DNA of 64,000 bases, taken from the NCBI RefSeq assembly GCF_001591165.1, contig NZ_BCUG01000020.1, positions 46,199 through 110,198 of the forward strand, read 5' to 3'. The notes beneath the pieces are model-generated. The model was not told the DNA's origin. It saw nothing but the letters and a program-made list of their open reading frames with translations, and did not search any database. Shown here one piece after another: positions 55,903-64,000 of this stretch (within the stretch, counting starts at the first letter, position 1; each line of letters starts with the position of its first letter). Origin of the DNA: Thauera butanivorans NBRC 103042. GTDB taxonomy: Bacteria > Pseudomonadota > Gammaproteobacteria > Burkholderiales > Rhodocyclaceae. The position numbers and the translations under genes are program-made.

Positions 55903-56891
55903 TCGGTGGCTCCGTCTTGCGTGTTCCGTGGGGCGGGAGAGGGCGTGCGAACCTGCAGGCCGCCGTCGCTCGACAGTAGCCAGCGGCCGTCGCGGGCAAG
56001 GGCGATGTCGGTCAGGCTGGCGCGGCCTTCGCGATTGGCGATGTCGAAATGCCGGCCGCCGTCCTTGCTCGACAGCACCATGCCGCCCTGGCCGACGAGC
56101 AGCAGTTCACCGCCGGGAAGCAGGGCGTGGCCGTAGATCGAGACCGGCGCAGGAATCCTCGCGGCCTGCCAGGAATCGCCGCCGTCGGCGCTGGTGAAGA
56201 CGTTGCCGCGCATGCCGTAGGCCACCCAGCGTTTGCCGCCGAGGTGGGCCGCGCCATACAGCGAGCCGTTGTAGAAGGGCGGAACGATCTCCCAGTTGCC
56301 GCCGCCATCGTCCGAGCGCAGCACGGTGCCGGCCTCGCCGACGATCAGCCAGTGGCGGCCGTCGGCCGACGAGGCGATGTCGTTCAGGTGCCAGTCGCTC
56401 AGGTCGGGAAGCGTGTCCGGCGACCAGCTGCGGCCGTCGTCGGTCGAGCGCAGCACCTGGCCGAAGGCGCCGATGGCCAGCCAGTCGCCGGTGGGAAGCC
56501 GGCGCGCCGACATCAGCGGTTCGCCGTTGGACTCGGTGAAATGGGTTTCCTGCCAGTTCAGGCCGCCGTCCTCGGTGCGCAGGATCCAGCCTTCATGTCC
56601 CAGCGCCAGGCCGTGAATCTCGTCGGCGAAGACGATGCGCGTGATCAGCGCCTGCCTGTCCTGCGACAGCCTGGCCTGATGCCAGCTCCGGCCTTCGTCC
56701 GCCGATACCAGGATCGAGCCGATTTCGCCGGCGGTGACGATGCCCGCCTTGCTGCGCTCGATGGTGGTGAGCTGCATGCGATCGACCGGGATGCGGGTCT
56801 CCTGCAGCGGCGGCACGTGCCGGGGTGAAAAAGAATAAATGCTGGCAGCTGCGACGATCAGTGCCATGGCCATGCCTACGGGGGCGAGCAT
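55899..56891 (-). CDS. YCF48/BNR-repeat beta-propeller envelope protein
   Basis: A 330-residue protein with an N-terminal membrane anchor or signal (MAMALIVAAASIYSF). It has repeated Asp-box-like units of a beta-propeller: SADEGRSWHQ, TEDGGLNWQE, STDDGRSWSP, SDDGGGNWEI, SADGGDSWQA, SKDGGRHFDI. YCF48-type proteins next to RND transporters accompany DUF1329/DUF1302 in other degraders of hydrophobic compounds; their exact role is unknown. Start 56891 has AAAGGAGACGCTCC. Operator site 7 is about 85 bases upstream. Confidence 0.83.
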   Translation of the reverse strand: MLAPVGMAMALIVAAASIYSFSPRHVPPLQETRIPVDRMQLTTIERSKAGIVTAGEIGSILVSADEGRSWHQARLSQDRQALITRIVFADEIHGLALGHEGWILRTEDGGLNWQETHFTESNGEPLMSARRLPTGDWLAIGAFGQVLRSTDDGRSWSPDTLPDLSDWHLNDIASSADGRHWLIVGEAGTVLRSDDGGGNWEIVPPFYNGSLYGAAHLGGKRWVAYGMRGNVFTSADGGDSWQAARIPAPVSIYGHALLPGGELLLVGQGGMVLSSKDGGRHFDIANREGRASLTDIALARDGRWLLSSDGGLQVRTPSPAPRNTQDGATE

Positions 56892-56973
56892 GGAGCGTCT
56901 CCTTTGTTGTTCCGGATGCCGTCCGCACGGGGGCGGCAGGGTGTGCCCATTATTGGCGCATGGTGGACAGGAA

Positions 56974-56991
56974 CATCGTCCAAAAGGGTTA
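56974..56991 (-). promoter_or_regulatory. Interrupted palindrome TAGTCC-N4-GGACGATG, site 7
   Basis: Read on the minus strand this is TAACCCTTTTGGACGATG. It shares TTTTGGACGATG exactly with site 1 and keeps CC of the left half. It precedes the YCF48-RND operon. Confidence 0.5.
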
Positions 56992-57144
56992 TTGCCGCAA
57001 CCTGCTTGCGAGCGCAAGCCGCGGATCAGGGCCGATCCGTGCGCCGGGCGCGGTCGCCCCCGGGGTGGCCGCGCCGGCCGTCGCGCCAGGGGGCGGCGAC
57101 CGCGTCGGATGGGCGGAGGCTGGCAGCGTCCATGTCCGCCGCCG

Positions 57145-59541
57145 TCAGCAACCGGCGGCGGTAAGTGCCGCCGTTGCCTGCGCGGGGCCGGGCTCCCCGG
57201 CGGCCGGCTGGTAGAGGGTCGTGCGCAGGTGCAGCGGGCGGCCGGCAGCGGCGGCGATCGAGCGCATGTCCTCGTCGTCCATGCGCTGGCCGTTGGCGCC
57301 GCCGGCGGCACGGGTGATCGATTCGTACATCAGCGTGCCGCCGAGATCGTTGGCGCCGGCGCGCAGGCACAGGGCCGCGCCTTCGCGCCCCATCTTGACC
57401 CAGGATGTCTGGATGTTCGCGATCAACTCGCCGAACACCAGGCGAGGCACGGCATGCATCAGGATCGCTTCGCGCAGGGTCGGTCCGGTGCGCGCCTGGC
57501 CCTTGTGCCAGCATGGCGACTCCATGTGCACGAAAGGCAGCGGGACGAATTCCGTGAAGCCCCCGGTTTCGGCCTGCAGGCTGCGGATGCGCAGCAGGTG
57601 CCGCGCCCAGTGGCGAGGCGTGTCGACGTGGCCGAACATGATCGTCGCCGTGCTGCGGATGCCGGCCCGGTGCGCCGAGCGCATGACCTCGAGCCACTCG
57701 GCGGTGTTCAGCTTGTCCGGACAGAGGATGGCGCGCACTTCGTCGTCGAGGATCTCAGCCGCGGTGCCGGGCAGCGAGCCGAGCCCGGCGTCGCGCAGGC
57801 GCAGGACGTAGTCGGTGACGGACAGGCCCAGCGTGCGTGCGCCATGGAGGATCTCGAGCGGCGAGAAGGCGTGGATGTGCATGTCCGGCGCCGCGTTCCT
57901 GACCGCACGCACCAGTGCCAGGTAGGTATTGCCGTCGTAGTCCGGGTGGATGCCGCCCTGCATGCAGATTTCGCGGGCGCCCTGCGACCAGGCTTCGTGC
58001 GCCCGGCGGGCCACCTCGGCGGCATCGAGCAGGTAGGCCGGACCGCGCAGCGTGCTGGCGGCATGGCTCTTGGCGAACGCGCAGAAGCCGCAGCGGTGCA
58101 GGCAGATGTTGGTGTAGTTGAGGTTGCAGTTGCGGACGTAGGACACGCTGTCTCCGGCGAGCCGGCGGCGCAGCGCGTCGGCGGCGTGCACGATGGCGGC
58201 GAAATCCGCGCCCCGGGCGGAGAACAGCCTGGCGATCTCTTCCTCGCCGGGAGTGCGGCCGGCTTCGGCGCGGGCGAGGATGGCGGCGATTTCCGCGCTG
58301 GCACGTACATTCGCGGCGGCGGGCACCAGCGGCGCGTGATCGCCGTCGGGCTTCATGCCGGCGCCGGCAAGCCAGCGGCCCTCGCGCACCCAGCCGTCGG
58401 CGTCGACACCGCGCAGCACGGCCTGGCGGATATCGCCTGCGGTCCAGCGTCCGGCTTCGCGCGCGAAGGCGGGGGCGAGCGCCAGGCGCTCGACCAGCCG
58501 GCGTTCGCAGGCGGCCGTCTCGATCGCCAGGCGTTCGAGTTCCGGCCAGGCCGCCTCCGGGTTGACGTGGTCGATGGTGACGGGGGAGATGCCGCCCCAG
58601 TCGTTCACGCCGGCATCGAGCAGGGCCTGAAGTTCACCCGCGCGCAGGTTTGGCGGCGCCTGGATCGACATGCGGGCGCCGAACACCAGGCGGGCCATCG
58701 CGATCGCCCGGGCGTGCTCGGCCAGCGTGGGCTCGGCGGCGCGGGCCATCGGTGTGCGTGGCTTGGCGCGGAAGTTCTGCACGATGATTTCCTGCAGATT
58801 GCCGTGATCCTCGTGCAGCGCGCGCAGCGCGAGCAGCGCTTCGACCCGTTCCATGGGCGTCTCGCCGATGCCGATCAGGATGCCGCTGGTCATCGCCACG
58901 CCGGCTTCGCCGGCCGCGGCGAGAGTCGCCAGGCGTGCGTCGGGGGCTTTGTCGGGGCAGTTCCAGTGTGCCTGGCCGCGCTCGCCGAGGCGGCTCGCCG
59001 CGGTCTCGAGCATGATGCCCATCGACGCGGCGTGCGGGCGCAGCCGGGCGATTTCGGCCGCGCTCAGGTTGCCGGCATTGACGTGCGGCAGCAGGCCGGC
59101 TTCCCGGAACACGCATTCGGCCAGTTCGGCGACGTAGTCGATGGTGCTGGCGTGGCCGAGCGCCTGCAGCGCATCGCGGGCGGCGCGGTAGCGCAGTTCG
59201 GGCTTTTCGCCGAGCGTGAACAGGGCCTCGCGGCAGCCGGCGGCAGCGCCGGCGCGGGCGATCTGCAGCACTTCCTCGCGGCTCAGGAAGGCGCTCGGCA
59301 CGGCCCGGGGCGAGGCTGCGAAGGTGCAGTAGCCGCAGACGTTGCGGCACAGGCGGGTGACCGGGATGAAGACCTTGCGCGAGTGGCCGACCAGGCGGCC
59401 GTGGCCTTCGAGGGTCAGCGCCCGGGCGCAGGCCAGCAGCGCATCGGCGGGGGCGCCGGCGGCAATGGAACGGAGCTGTGCATCGCTCAGCCGTGCTCCG
59501 CTGCGTGCGAGGGCGAGAAATGCTGCGGGCGTGTCGTCCAT
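57145..59541 (-). CDS. fbiC: FO synthase, fused CofG-CofH
   Basis: A 798-residue double radical-SAM enzyme making FO (7,8-didemethyl-8-hydroxy-5-deazariboflavin), the chromophore of coenzyme F420. The CofG half has its iron-sulfur Cys65, Cys69 and Cys72 in CRNVCGYCTF. The CofH half has Cys480, Cys484 and Cys487 in CLHRCGFCAF. The fused form is typical of actinobacterial FbiC; separate genes are typical of archaea and cyanobacteria. Its start lies 55 bases inside the cofC gene. F420 genes are rare in proteobacteria, so transfer is likely. Confidence 0.9.
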   Translation of the reverse strand: MDDTPAAFLALARSGARLSDAQLRSIAAGAPADALLACARALTLEGHGRLVGHSRKVFIPVTRLCRNVCGYCTFAASPRAVPSAFLSREEVLQIARAGAAAGCREALFTLGEKPELRYRAARDALQALGHASTIDYVAELAECVFREAGLLPHVNAGNLSAAEIARLRPHAASMGIMLETAASRLGERGQAHWNCPDKAPDARLATLAAAGEAGVAMTSGILIGIGETPMERVEALLALRALHEDHGNLQEIIVQNFRAKPRTPMARAAEPTLAEHARAIAMARLVFGARMSIQAPPNLRAGELQALLDAGVNDWGGISPVTIDHVNPEAAWPELERLAIETAACERRLVERLALAPAFAREAGRWTAGDIRQAVLRGVDADGWVREGRWLAGAGMKPDGDHAPLVPAAANVRASAEIAAILARAEAGRTPGEEEIARLFSARGADFAAIVHAADALRRRLAGDSVSYVRNCNLNYTNICLHRCGFCAFAKSHAASTLRGPAYLLDAAEVARRAHEAWSQGAREICMQGGIHPDYDGNTYLALVRAVRNAAPDMHIHAFSPLEILHGARTLGLSVTDYVLRLRDAGLGSLPGTAAEILDDEVRAILCPDKLNTAEWLEVMRSAHRAGIRSTATIMFGHVDTPRHWARHLLRIRSLQAETGGFTEFVPLPFVHMESPCWHKGQARTGPTLREAILMHAVPRLVFGELIANIQTSWVKMGREGAALCLRAGANDLGGTLMYESITRAAGGANGQRMDDEDMRSIAAAAGRPLHLRTTLYQPAAGEPGPAQATAALTAAGC

Positions 59542-60161
59542 CGGGTCATGTTCCAGTGCGGGAGGAAGGGCTCGAGCAGGCCGGCCCGCGGGCCGGAGAA
59601 GTGCTGCAGGTCGGCCGGTTCGTCGATGTCCACGGCGAAGCCCGGCAGCGTGATGACGGTGTGCTCCCGGGCGCGGGCGCGCGCTTCGTGCAGATGCCGT
59701 TCGAAGCTGGCCGCGCCGAAATGGAAGCCGAAGCCGCCCGGCGGGGACAGGAAGATCGCGTTGGTGCCGCTGCCGTGGCGGTCCGGGGCGAAGCCCAGGC
59801 CGGCCGGACGGCTGTGCCGCACGAAGGTGTCCACCTCGTCGGCGCGCAGCGACGGCAGGTCGGCGTGGAGGATGAGGATCTCGTCCGCGCCCTGCGCCAT
59901 CGCCTGGCGGCGTCCGGCGTCGAGCGCGTGGTTGAGGCCGCCGCCCGGATCGGCGAGCGTGATCACGCCGTGCGGGACGATCCCGGGGTCGGGCGTGACC
60001 ACCGCCACCCGGTCGATCTCGCCGGCGGCTCCGAGCGCATCGAGCACGCGCTCGAACATCGCCCGCACCAGTTGCGTCCGCTGCGTGCCGGACAGGGTGC
60101 CGGCGAGCCGGGTCTTGCCCAGATGCGGCGGCTTGAGCGCGAGCAGGGCCCAGCAGCTCAT
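59487..60161 (-). CDS. cofC: 2-phospho-L-lactate guanylyltransferase family (CofC/FbiD)
   Basis: A 224-residue nucleotidyltransferase that activates phospholactate or phosphoenolpyruvate with GTP for F420 assembly. LLALKPPHLGKTRLAGTLS, VVTPDPGIVPHG, GLNHALDAGRRQA, LILHADLPSLRADEVD and APDRHGSGTNAIFLSP follow CofC. The last 18 residues overlap the fbiC start. No cofD or cofE gene is in the window, so the pathway must be finished elsewhere if F420 is made. Confidence 0.87.
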   Translation of the reverse strand: MSCWALLALKPPHLGKTRLAGTLSGTQRTQLVRAMFERVLDALGAAGEIDRVAVVTPDPGIVPHGVITLADPGGGLNHALDAGRRQAMAQGADEILILHADLPSLRADEVDTFVRHSRPAGLGFAPDRHGSGTNAIFLSPPGGFGFHFGAASFERHLHEARARAREHTVITLPGFAVDIDEPADLQHFSGPRAGLLEPFLPHWNMTRWTTRPQHFSPSHAAEHG

Positions 60162-60213
60162 GATCCGGCTCCCGGGCGCGGCAGCGCGGTGAAGCTGGCC
60201 CGGGGCAGCATGC

Positions 60214-60885
60214 TCACTCTGCCGCGGCGCCGATGTCGAGCTGGCCGGTGATCCGGATGCCCGCGCCGTCGACCCGGTAAGTCTTGTTCAGGAAGATCAG
60301 CACCGAGGTCAGCGCCTCCGCTGCCGCCGAACTGGCCAGCCCGCCCGCATGCAGGCCGCGCAGCCCGGCACGGTTCGCCAGCTCCACGGCGACTGCGCGG
60401 GCCTGCCTGTCGTCGCCGAACACCAGCACGTCGCAGTCCACGGTCTCGTCGGTGGCGAGCTTGTGGGCGGCGACGTTGTGGAATGCGGAAACCAGACGCA
60501 CGTCCTCGCCCAGCAGCGCGCGGGCGCGCAGCGCGGCACAGCCCTCGGGCGGCAGTTGCACCCGCATGACTTTCGGCGGCACGAGCGGGACCGTGGTATC
60601 GATGACGATCTTGCCGGCGACGACCGGGCGGATTTCCTCGAGGATGCCTTGCTGGGAGGCGAAGGGTACGGTGACGACGACGATGCCGGCAGCGCGCGCC
60701 GCCTCGAGATTGGTTGCGGCGCGGATCGTCGTGCCCAGCCCGGCGCCGAGGCGCGCGGCCGCTTCGGCGGCCTTGCCAGCGGTGCGCGAGCCGATGATCA
60801 CTTGCCTGCCGGCTTTTGCCCAGCGGCGGGCGAGGGCGGCACCGAGCTTGCCGGTGCCGCCGAGGACGGCGATCGTGTTTTCCAT
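60214..60885 (-). CDS. npdG: NADPH:F420 oxidoreductase-like (NpdG)
   Basis: A 223-residue Rossmann protein. IAVLGGTGKLGAALARRWAKAG with the following IIGSRT (Ser/Arg for the 2'-phosphate of NADPH), then VVVTVPFASQQGILEEI, SAFHNVAAHKL and DVLVFGDDRQAR match the F420-dependent NADP reductase family (Fno/NpdG). It exchanges hydride between F420 and NADP(H). It is the first gene of the F420 operon. A dinucleotide-binding protein of unknown role is the alternative, but the neighbours support NpdG. Confidence 0.85.
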   Translation of the reverse strand: MENTIAVLGGTGKLGAALARRWAKAGRQVIIGSRTAGKAAEAAARLGAGLGTTIRAATNLEAARAAGIVVVTVPFASQQGILEEIRPVVAGKIVIDTTVPLVPPKVMRVQLPPEGCAALRARALLGEDVRLVSAFHNVAAHKLATDETVDCDVLVFGDDRQARAVAVELANRAGLRGLHAGGLASSAAAEALTSVLIFLNKTYRVDGAGIRITGQLDIGAAAE

Positions 60886-61440
60886 GATGTGTCTTGCTCC
60901 GTGGATTCAGATGCGGCCGGATCGCGGCGCCGGCGATGGATCCGTAGCGCTTTGCCTCAGGCCTCGATCGCACCTTATGCCCGGCCCGGAGCGGCGGCAT
61001 CGCTTGATTGGGTGATGGGGTGTGTCAAATGCGGACAGCGTTGGTGGCGACCGGTGCGGCCGCCGCGCGGCAGGCTGGGAGAGGAAGAATGCGCAGCTGC
61101 GCCGTGGCCTTGGTATCGATTGCGGCCAAAAGACGTGCTCAGCGGGACTCTGCCGCCTTCGCCGCGCCGCCGGCCTGCGCTTCTTTGGCAATGTGTCGGG
61201 GAAGCGCAGGGTCGCACCGTCGGCCCTCGGCCTGCCGAAGGGCTGCCCCGGCCGGGACAGGGGCCCGGCGGGCCCGGATGGAGCTGCGTTTTCCTGGTTG
61301 AGTCAGATCAAAGGAATGCGTGGTGAAGATGCTTATCCTCGGACAGCGCTGTGACAGGGGCTGCGGCGGCTCGGCCGTCTTCGGGGAGTGGCCTGCTCGT
61401 CGAGCCATGGGCGGACGGGGCTGATTTCAGGGGTGTGCTC
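60886..61440. other. Divergent intergenic region, npdG / LuxR-type gene
   Basis: This 555-base gap holds the promoters of the F420 operon and the second LuxR-type gene. It contains a short perfect palindrome GCGCAGCTGCGC at 61091-61102 and GC-rich runs near 61210-61280. No gene, no copy of the repeated operator and no convincing -35/-10 pair were found. Confidence 0.4.
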
Positions 61441-62601
61441 ATGGTCGATACCGAATTGGAAGGCTTGTTCCGGATGTCCGGCCTGCAGGTGGGCGAATAC
61501 GATCAACTCACCACCCTGATCTATGCCGGGGCGCGGGAGCCGGTCCCATGGACCGCCTTTCTCAATCGCCTGCACGAATTGCTGGACGCGAACTACGTGA
61601 CGATGATCCTGCGGCTGCCGTCGCCGGAACATTCCTGGCAGGTAGTGTTTGCCGGCGAAGCCAGGCCGGCGATCGCGGAGATGTACAACACCTTCTTCTA
61701 CGCGGTGGACCCCTTCGTCAACCTGCCCGTCGATCGTGTCGTCACGGTCGAGGAAATCGTCAGGGAAGAGGACTGGCTGCGCAGCGCGATCTACCAGGAG
61801 TTCCTGCTGCCGCTGGGCGTGCGCCATTACCTGGGCGCGGACATCGGCGGCGACGGCGAGGTGAGCTGCCGCTTCCGCGTGAGCCGCGCCGCCCGTAGCG
61901 GCAACTTCGGCACCCGGGAGCGCGCGATCTGCCAACTGCTGCTGCCGCACATCAAGAGCGCGGTGAAGCTGCGCAGCCTCATCGACGTGGCCGAGGCCGA
62001 GCGCTCGCTCTACGCGGGCACGCTGGAGCGCCTGTCGGTCGGTGCGGTGATCCTCGACAAGACGGGCCGGATCCAGCATACGAACAGGGCCGCGGCGCAG
62101 ATCCTCGCCGACCGCGACGGACTCGGCGTGACCAATGGCGTCCTGCAGGCCTCGCTCGGCCATGAAGGCAGGGAACTGCGGCGCCTGATCGAGGATGCGA
62201 TCAAGGGCGAACTGCCGCCCGGGCCGCAGGTGGTTTCGGGCATGTCGCTGACGCGCCCGTCCGGCCGCCCGAACCTGGGGATCGTGGTGAGGGCGGCACC
62301 GCCCACGGAATGGTCGGAGTCTTCCGATCGGCCGGCGGTCGTCGTCATCATCCGCGACGCCGAGCAGAAGCTGCAGGCATCCCAGAACACCCTCAAGCGG
62401 CTGTACGGATTCACGCCGGCCGAGTCGATGATCGTGCTGAAGCTGCTGGAAGGCCTGACGGTGGAAGAGGCTTCCGAGCAACTGGGCATCAGCCGCAATA
62501 CCGCCCGCTGCCAGTTGCGCGGCGTCTTTGCCAAGACCGGCGTCACGCGGCAGACCGAACTGGTGCGGCTGCTGCTCAACGGGGTGGCGCCGCTGGCCTG
62601 A
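61441..62601 (+). CDS. LuxR-family transcriptional regulator
   Basis: A 386-residue regulator with the same layout as the one at 20186. The N-terminal sensor half begins YDQLTTLIYAGAREPVPWTAFLNRL. A PAS-like middle (SVGAVILDKTGRIQHTNRAAAQIL) is followed by the C-terminal LuxR HTH (FTPAESMIVLKLLEGLTVEEASEQLGISRNTARCQLRGVFAKTGV). ATG 61441 has AGGGG nine bases upstream. It could be the regulator of the repeated operator or of the F420 operon; nothing proves either. Confidence 0.84.
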   Translation: MVDTELEGLFRMSGLQVGEYDQLTTLIYAGAREPVPWTAFLNRLHELLDANYVTMILRLPSPEHSWQVVFAGEARPAIAEMYNTFFYAVDPFVNLPVDRVVTVEEIVREEDWLRSAIYQEFLLPLGVRHYLGADIGGDGEVSCRFRVSRAARSGNFGTRERAICQLLLPHIKSAVKLRSLIDVAEAERSLYAGTLERLSVGAVILDKTGRIQHTNRAAAQILADRDGLGVTNGVLQASLGHEGRELRRLIEDAIKGELPPGPQVVSGMSLTRPSGRPNLGIVVRAAPPTEWSESSDRPAVVVIIRDAEQKLQASQNTLKRLYGFTPAESMIVLKLLEGLTVEEASEQLGISRNTARCQLRGVFAKTGVTRQTELVRLLLNGVAPLA

Positions 62602-62724
62602 GCGGCCACCGGGGTTTTCGCTGCCGTAGGGCCCGCATGCGGATCGGCGCGGGGCGGCCTGGCCGGATTCCGGCACCGGAAGGCGGAGGCGGGACCACCT
62701 CCGGCATGATCCTAAAAACCTCAT

Positions 62725-63853
62725 TTACCCCACGCCACCGGCATGACAGGTCAGCCAACGGAGTGCTTGGGGCGCTCCGTTGGCTGCGAGGGTGCGCTTG
62801 AGGTGCTCGCAGCAGCGTATCCAGACCGATCCGGAGCCCAACCGCTCCGCAGTCTCTCTCAAGCACCCCTGAAGCTGGCTGGATACGCGCATGAGCACCT
62901 CTCGGGCCTTGCCGAAATAGGCATGTTGGCCGGTGAGCATGATCGTGGTCTGACCCGCATGGGAACTCGCCCGCCCGGTCGCGGTAGAGCTGGCCGAGCG
63001 AGAGGACTTCATGCGCCAGGTTGGTGACCAGCACGGCATACTCGTAGCCGGTGATGCGCTTGCCGTCCTTGCGCTTGGCCTCGATGAAGCCCAGCAACTG
63101 CTGCCCGCCATCCTCCTCCTGGATGACGAGCAGCTCGCCCTGCAAGGGGCGACGCAGTACGACCACGCGGCGCGTGTCTTCCCAGCCGCTGAGTGCAAGC
63201 CGACTGTCGATCCCTTCCCAGCCCTGGCCCGCATCACACCAGCCCGAGCCTCGGAACAGACGCTCGATGTGGCGTTTGACGTTCTTCGACAGACGCAGCT
63301 TGAACAGGTAGGGCTGGGCGCGCGCTTCGAGCTCACGCATGATGCCGTCCGAGCCGAAGCCGCAATCGCCACGCACCATCTTCGTGCCTTCGATGGGCGG
63401 GCAGTTCATCGAGGAGGCTGAGCAAGCCGGGCAAGGTGTGACTGCCCGAGTGCGCGCTGCCCGCTTTGACCTCGACCCCCATCGCCAGGCGCAGCCCGGC
63501 CATCAGGTAGGTGTGGTAACTGTGCGAAGGCCGGCCCGGCTTCTTCGGGTTGTACGACACCACCGCGCCTTCCTGCTTGCCGTACAGCGGCTTGATCGTC
63601 GTGTCGATGTCCAGAATCCACGGCACATCGAGCAAGGGCGCGGTGCTCTCGTGCAGATGAAGCCGCGCTGCGTGCTGCGCTGGCTGCCTTCATCGAATGA
63701 ACCCTGAGGCGGTTCGGCCTGCGTGTCGTTGCGCCTGACGATGGTGCCGGGCCTTTGGCCGATCACCTCGTGACGGGCATGGGCGGTTTCGCCGCCCGCC
63801 GATTTCCCCGCAAGCATCGCGTCATTCGAGGCCCCATTCTCGATAGGCAGCAT
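62725..63853 (-). pseudogene. Degenerate IS1380-like transposase
   Basis: Pieces of one DDE transposase lie in different minus-strand frames. A segment with LDIDTTIKPLYGKQEG and YNPKKPGRPSHSYHTYLMAG is at about 63630-63340. The next, with VRGDCGFGSDGIMRELE and GYEYAVLVTNLAHEVLSLGQLY, is at about 63380-62960. The last, with LTGQHAYFGKAREVLMRVSSQL, is at about 62960-62725. The first D motif and the GDCGFG motif are seen. Frameshifts and an apparent missing FDELKNQWG section make it non-functional. Terminal inverted repeats could not be fixed. Confidence 0.72.
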
Positions 63854-63890
63854 ATTCCGGGTGCAAGCCGACCCGCCCGGAGTATGCCCG

Positions 63891-63930
63891 TAATCTTTTA
63901 CTATATATCTCTCATATGTTACCGTTATCG
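63891..63930 (+). promoter_or_regulatory. AT-rich probable promoter of the last gene
   Basis: A run of A/T-rich sequence (AATCTTTTACTATATATC) stands out from the GC-rich surroundings and precedes the gene starting at 63962. No exact -35/-10 pair is assigned. Confidence 0.35.
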
Positions 63931-63961
63931 CTTCTCATGGATCGATACGGGAGCCACGGCC

Positions 63962-64000
63962 ATGAACCGTCTTCTGGTCGCCCACACCCCCCTTGGCGAT
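63962..64000 (+). CDS. Start of a gene, possibly vgrG (truncated by window edge)
   Basis: Thirteen codons are visible: MNRLLVAHTPLGD, after a good GGGAG site. AHTPLG near the N terminus recalls some type VI secretion VgrG spike proteins, but 13 residues cannot decide it. The gene continues outside the window. Confidence 0.3.
   Translation, partial: MNRLLVAHTPLGD

Noticed and set aside
56839..60192. A 1117-codon open frame on the plus strand
   Set aside because: It is antisense to fbiC, cofC and part of the YCF48 leader. The minus-strand readings have exact catalytic motifs, while this one is low-complexity.
60886..61440. A coding gene in the long gap before the second LuxR gene
   Set aside because: Short frames on both strands lack ribosome binding sites and motifs; their codon use looks like noncoding GC-rich sequence.

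Overview
The window is a high-GC stretch of a proteobacterial chromosome. It is most likely a betaproteobacterium related to Thauera, Azoarcus or Zoogloea. This rests on codon bias, GGAG-type ribosome binding sites, short dispersed TTCGGGCTGAGCC-type repeats and general protein resemblance; no rRNA or taxonomic marker is present. Almost every gene belongs to aerobic catabolism of a large hydrophobic isoprenoid substrate. The set matches steroid/sterol degradation closely, including near-complete counterparts of the actinobacterial KstR2-regulon C/D-ring genes (ipdA, ipdB, ipdC, echA20, fadE31, fadE32, fadA6, ipdF, fadE30).

Layout. 1-5.8 kb: the end of an SDR gene, a SnoaL-like protein, a FATP-type acyl-CoA synthetase, a small membrane-anchored protein, and a thiolase-fold aldolase coupled to a DUF35-MaoC fusion (side-chain retro-aldol type). 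6.1-18.8 kb: one long operon with an extradiol dioxygenase, the C/D-ring genes, a Tat-exported amidase, a second SDR and a second SnoaL-like protein. 18.9-20.0 kb: a DsbA-like remnant and an HpaI-type aldolase. 20.1-27.7 kb: a cassette bounded by two inverted ~108-bp hairpin repeats, with a LuxR-type regulator, an MFS transporter, DUF1329, DUF1302 and a FAD oxidase. 27.7-35.8 kb: a GMC oxidoreductase, a Rid protein, then an SDR/MaoC/thiolase/two acyl-CoA dehydrogenase operon ending in a broken nitronate monooxygenase and an EthD-domain protein. 35.9-43.3 kb: a KshA-like Rieske oxygenase divergent from a metallo-beta-lactamase/CoA ligase pair, then a second DUF1329-DUF1302 pair. 43.6-52.3 kb: a side-chain beta-oxidation operon (FadD19-like ligase, AMACR-like racemase, two acyl-CoA dehydrogenases, FadB-type multifunctional enzyme, FadA5-like thiolase), divergent from a TetR regulator. 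53.4-56.9 kb: an RND/MmpL-type transporter with a YCF48-type beta-propeller. 57.1-60.9 kb: a coenzyme F420 module (fbiC, cofC, npdG). 61.4-64 kb: a second LuxR-type regulator, a wrecked IS1380-like transposase, and the first codons of a gene that may be vgrG.

How it fits together (inference). The DUF1302/DUF1329/RND/YCF48 proteins would move a hydrophobic substrate across the envelope. The FadD19/AMACR/FadB/thiolase operon and the Ltp2-like/DUF35-MaoC pair would shorten the side chain. The Rieske and extradiol enzymes would open the ring system. The IpdABC/FadE/FadA6 set would degrade the remaining indane-dione rings. Genes for 3-ketosteroid dehydrogenase, the HsaA-type monooxygenase and the HsaD-type hydrolase are not in the window.

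The most notable new signal is an 18-bp interrupted palindrome, consensus TAGTCC-N4-GGACGATG. It occurs seven times, always in the promoter-proximal gap of one of these operons, which suggests one undescribed regulon. The two TetR- and LuxR-linked units lack it and carry other palindromes.
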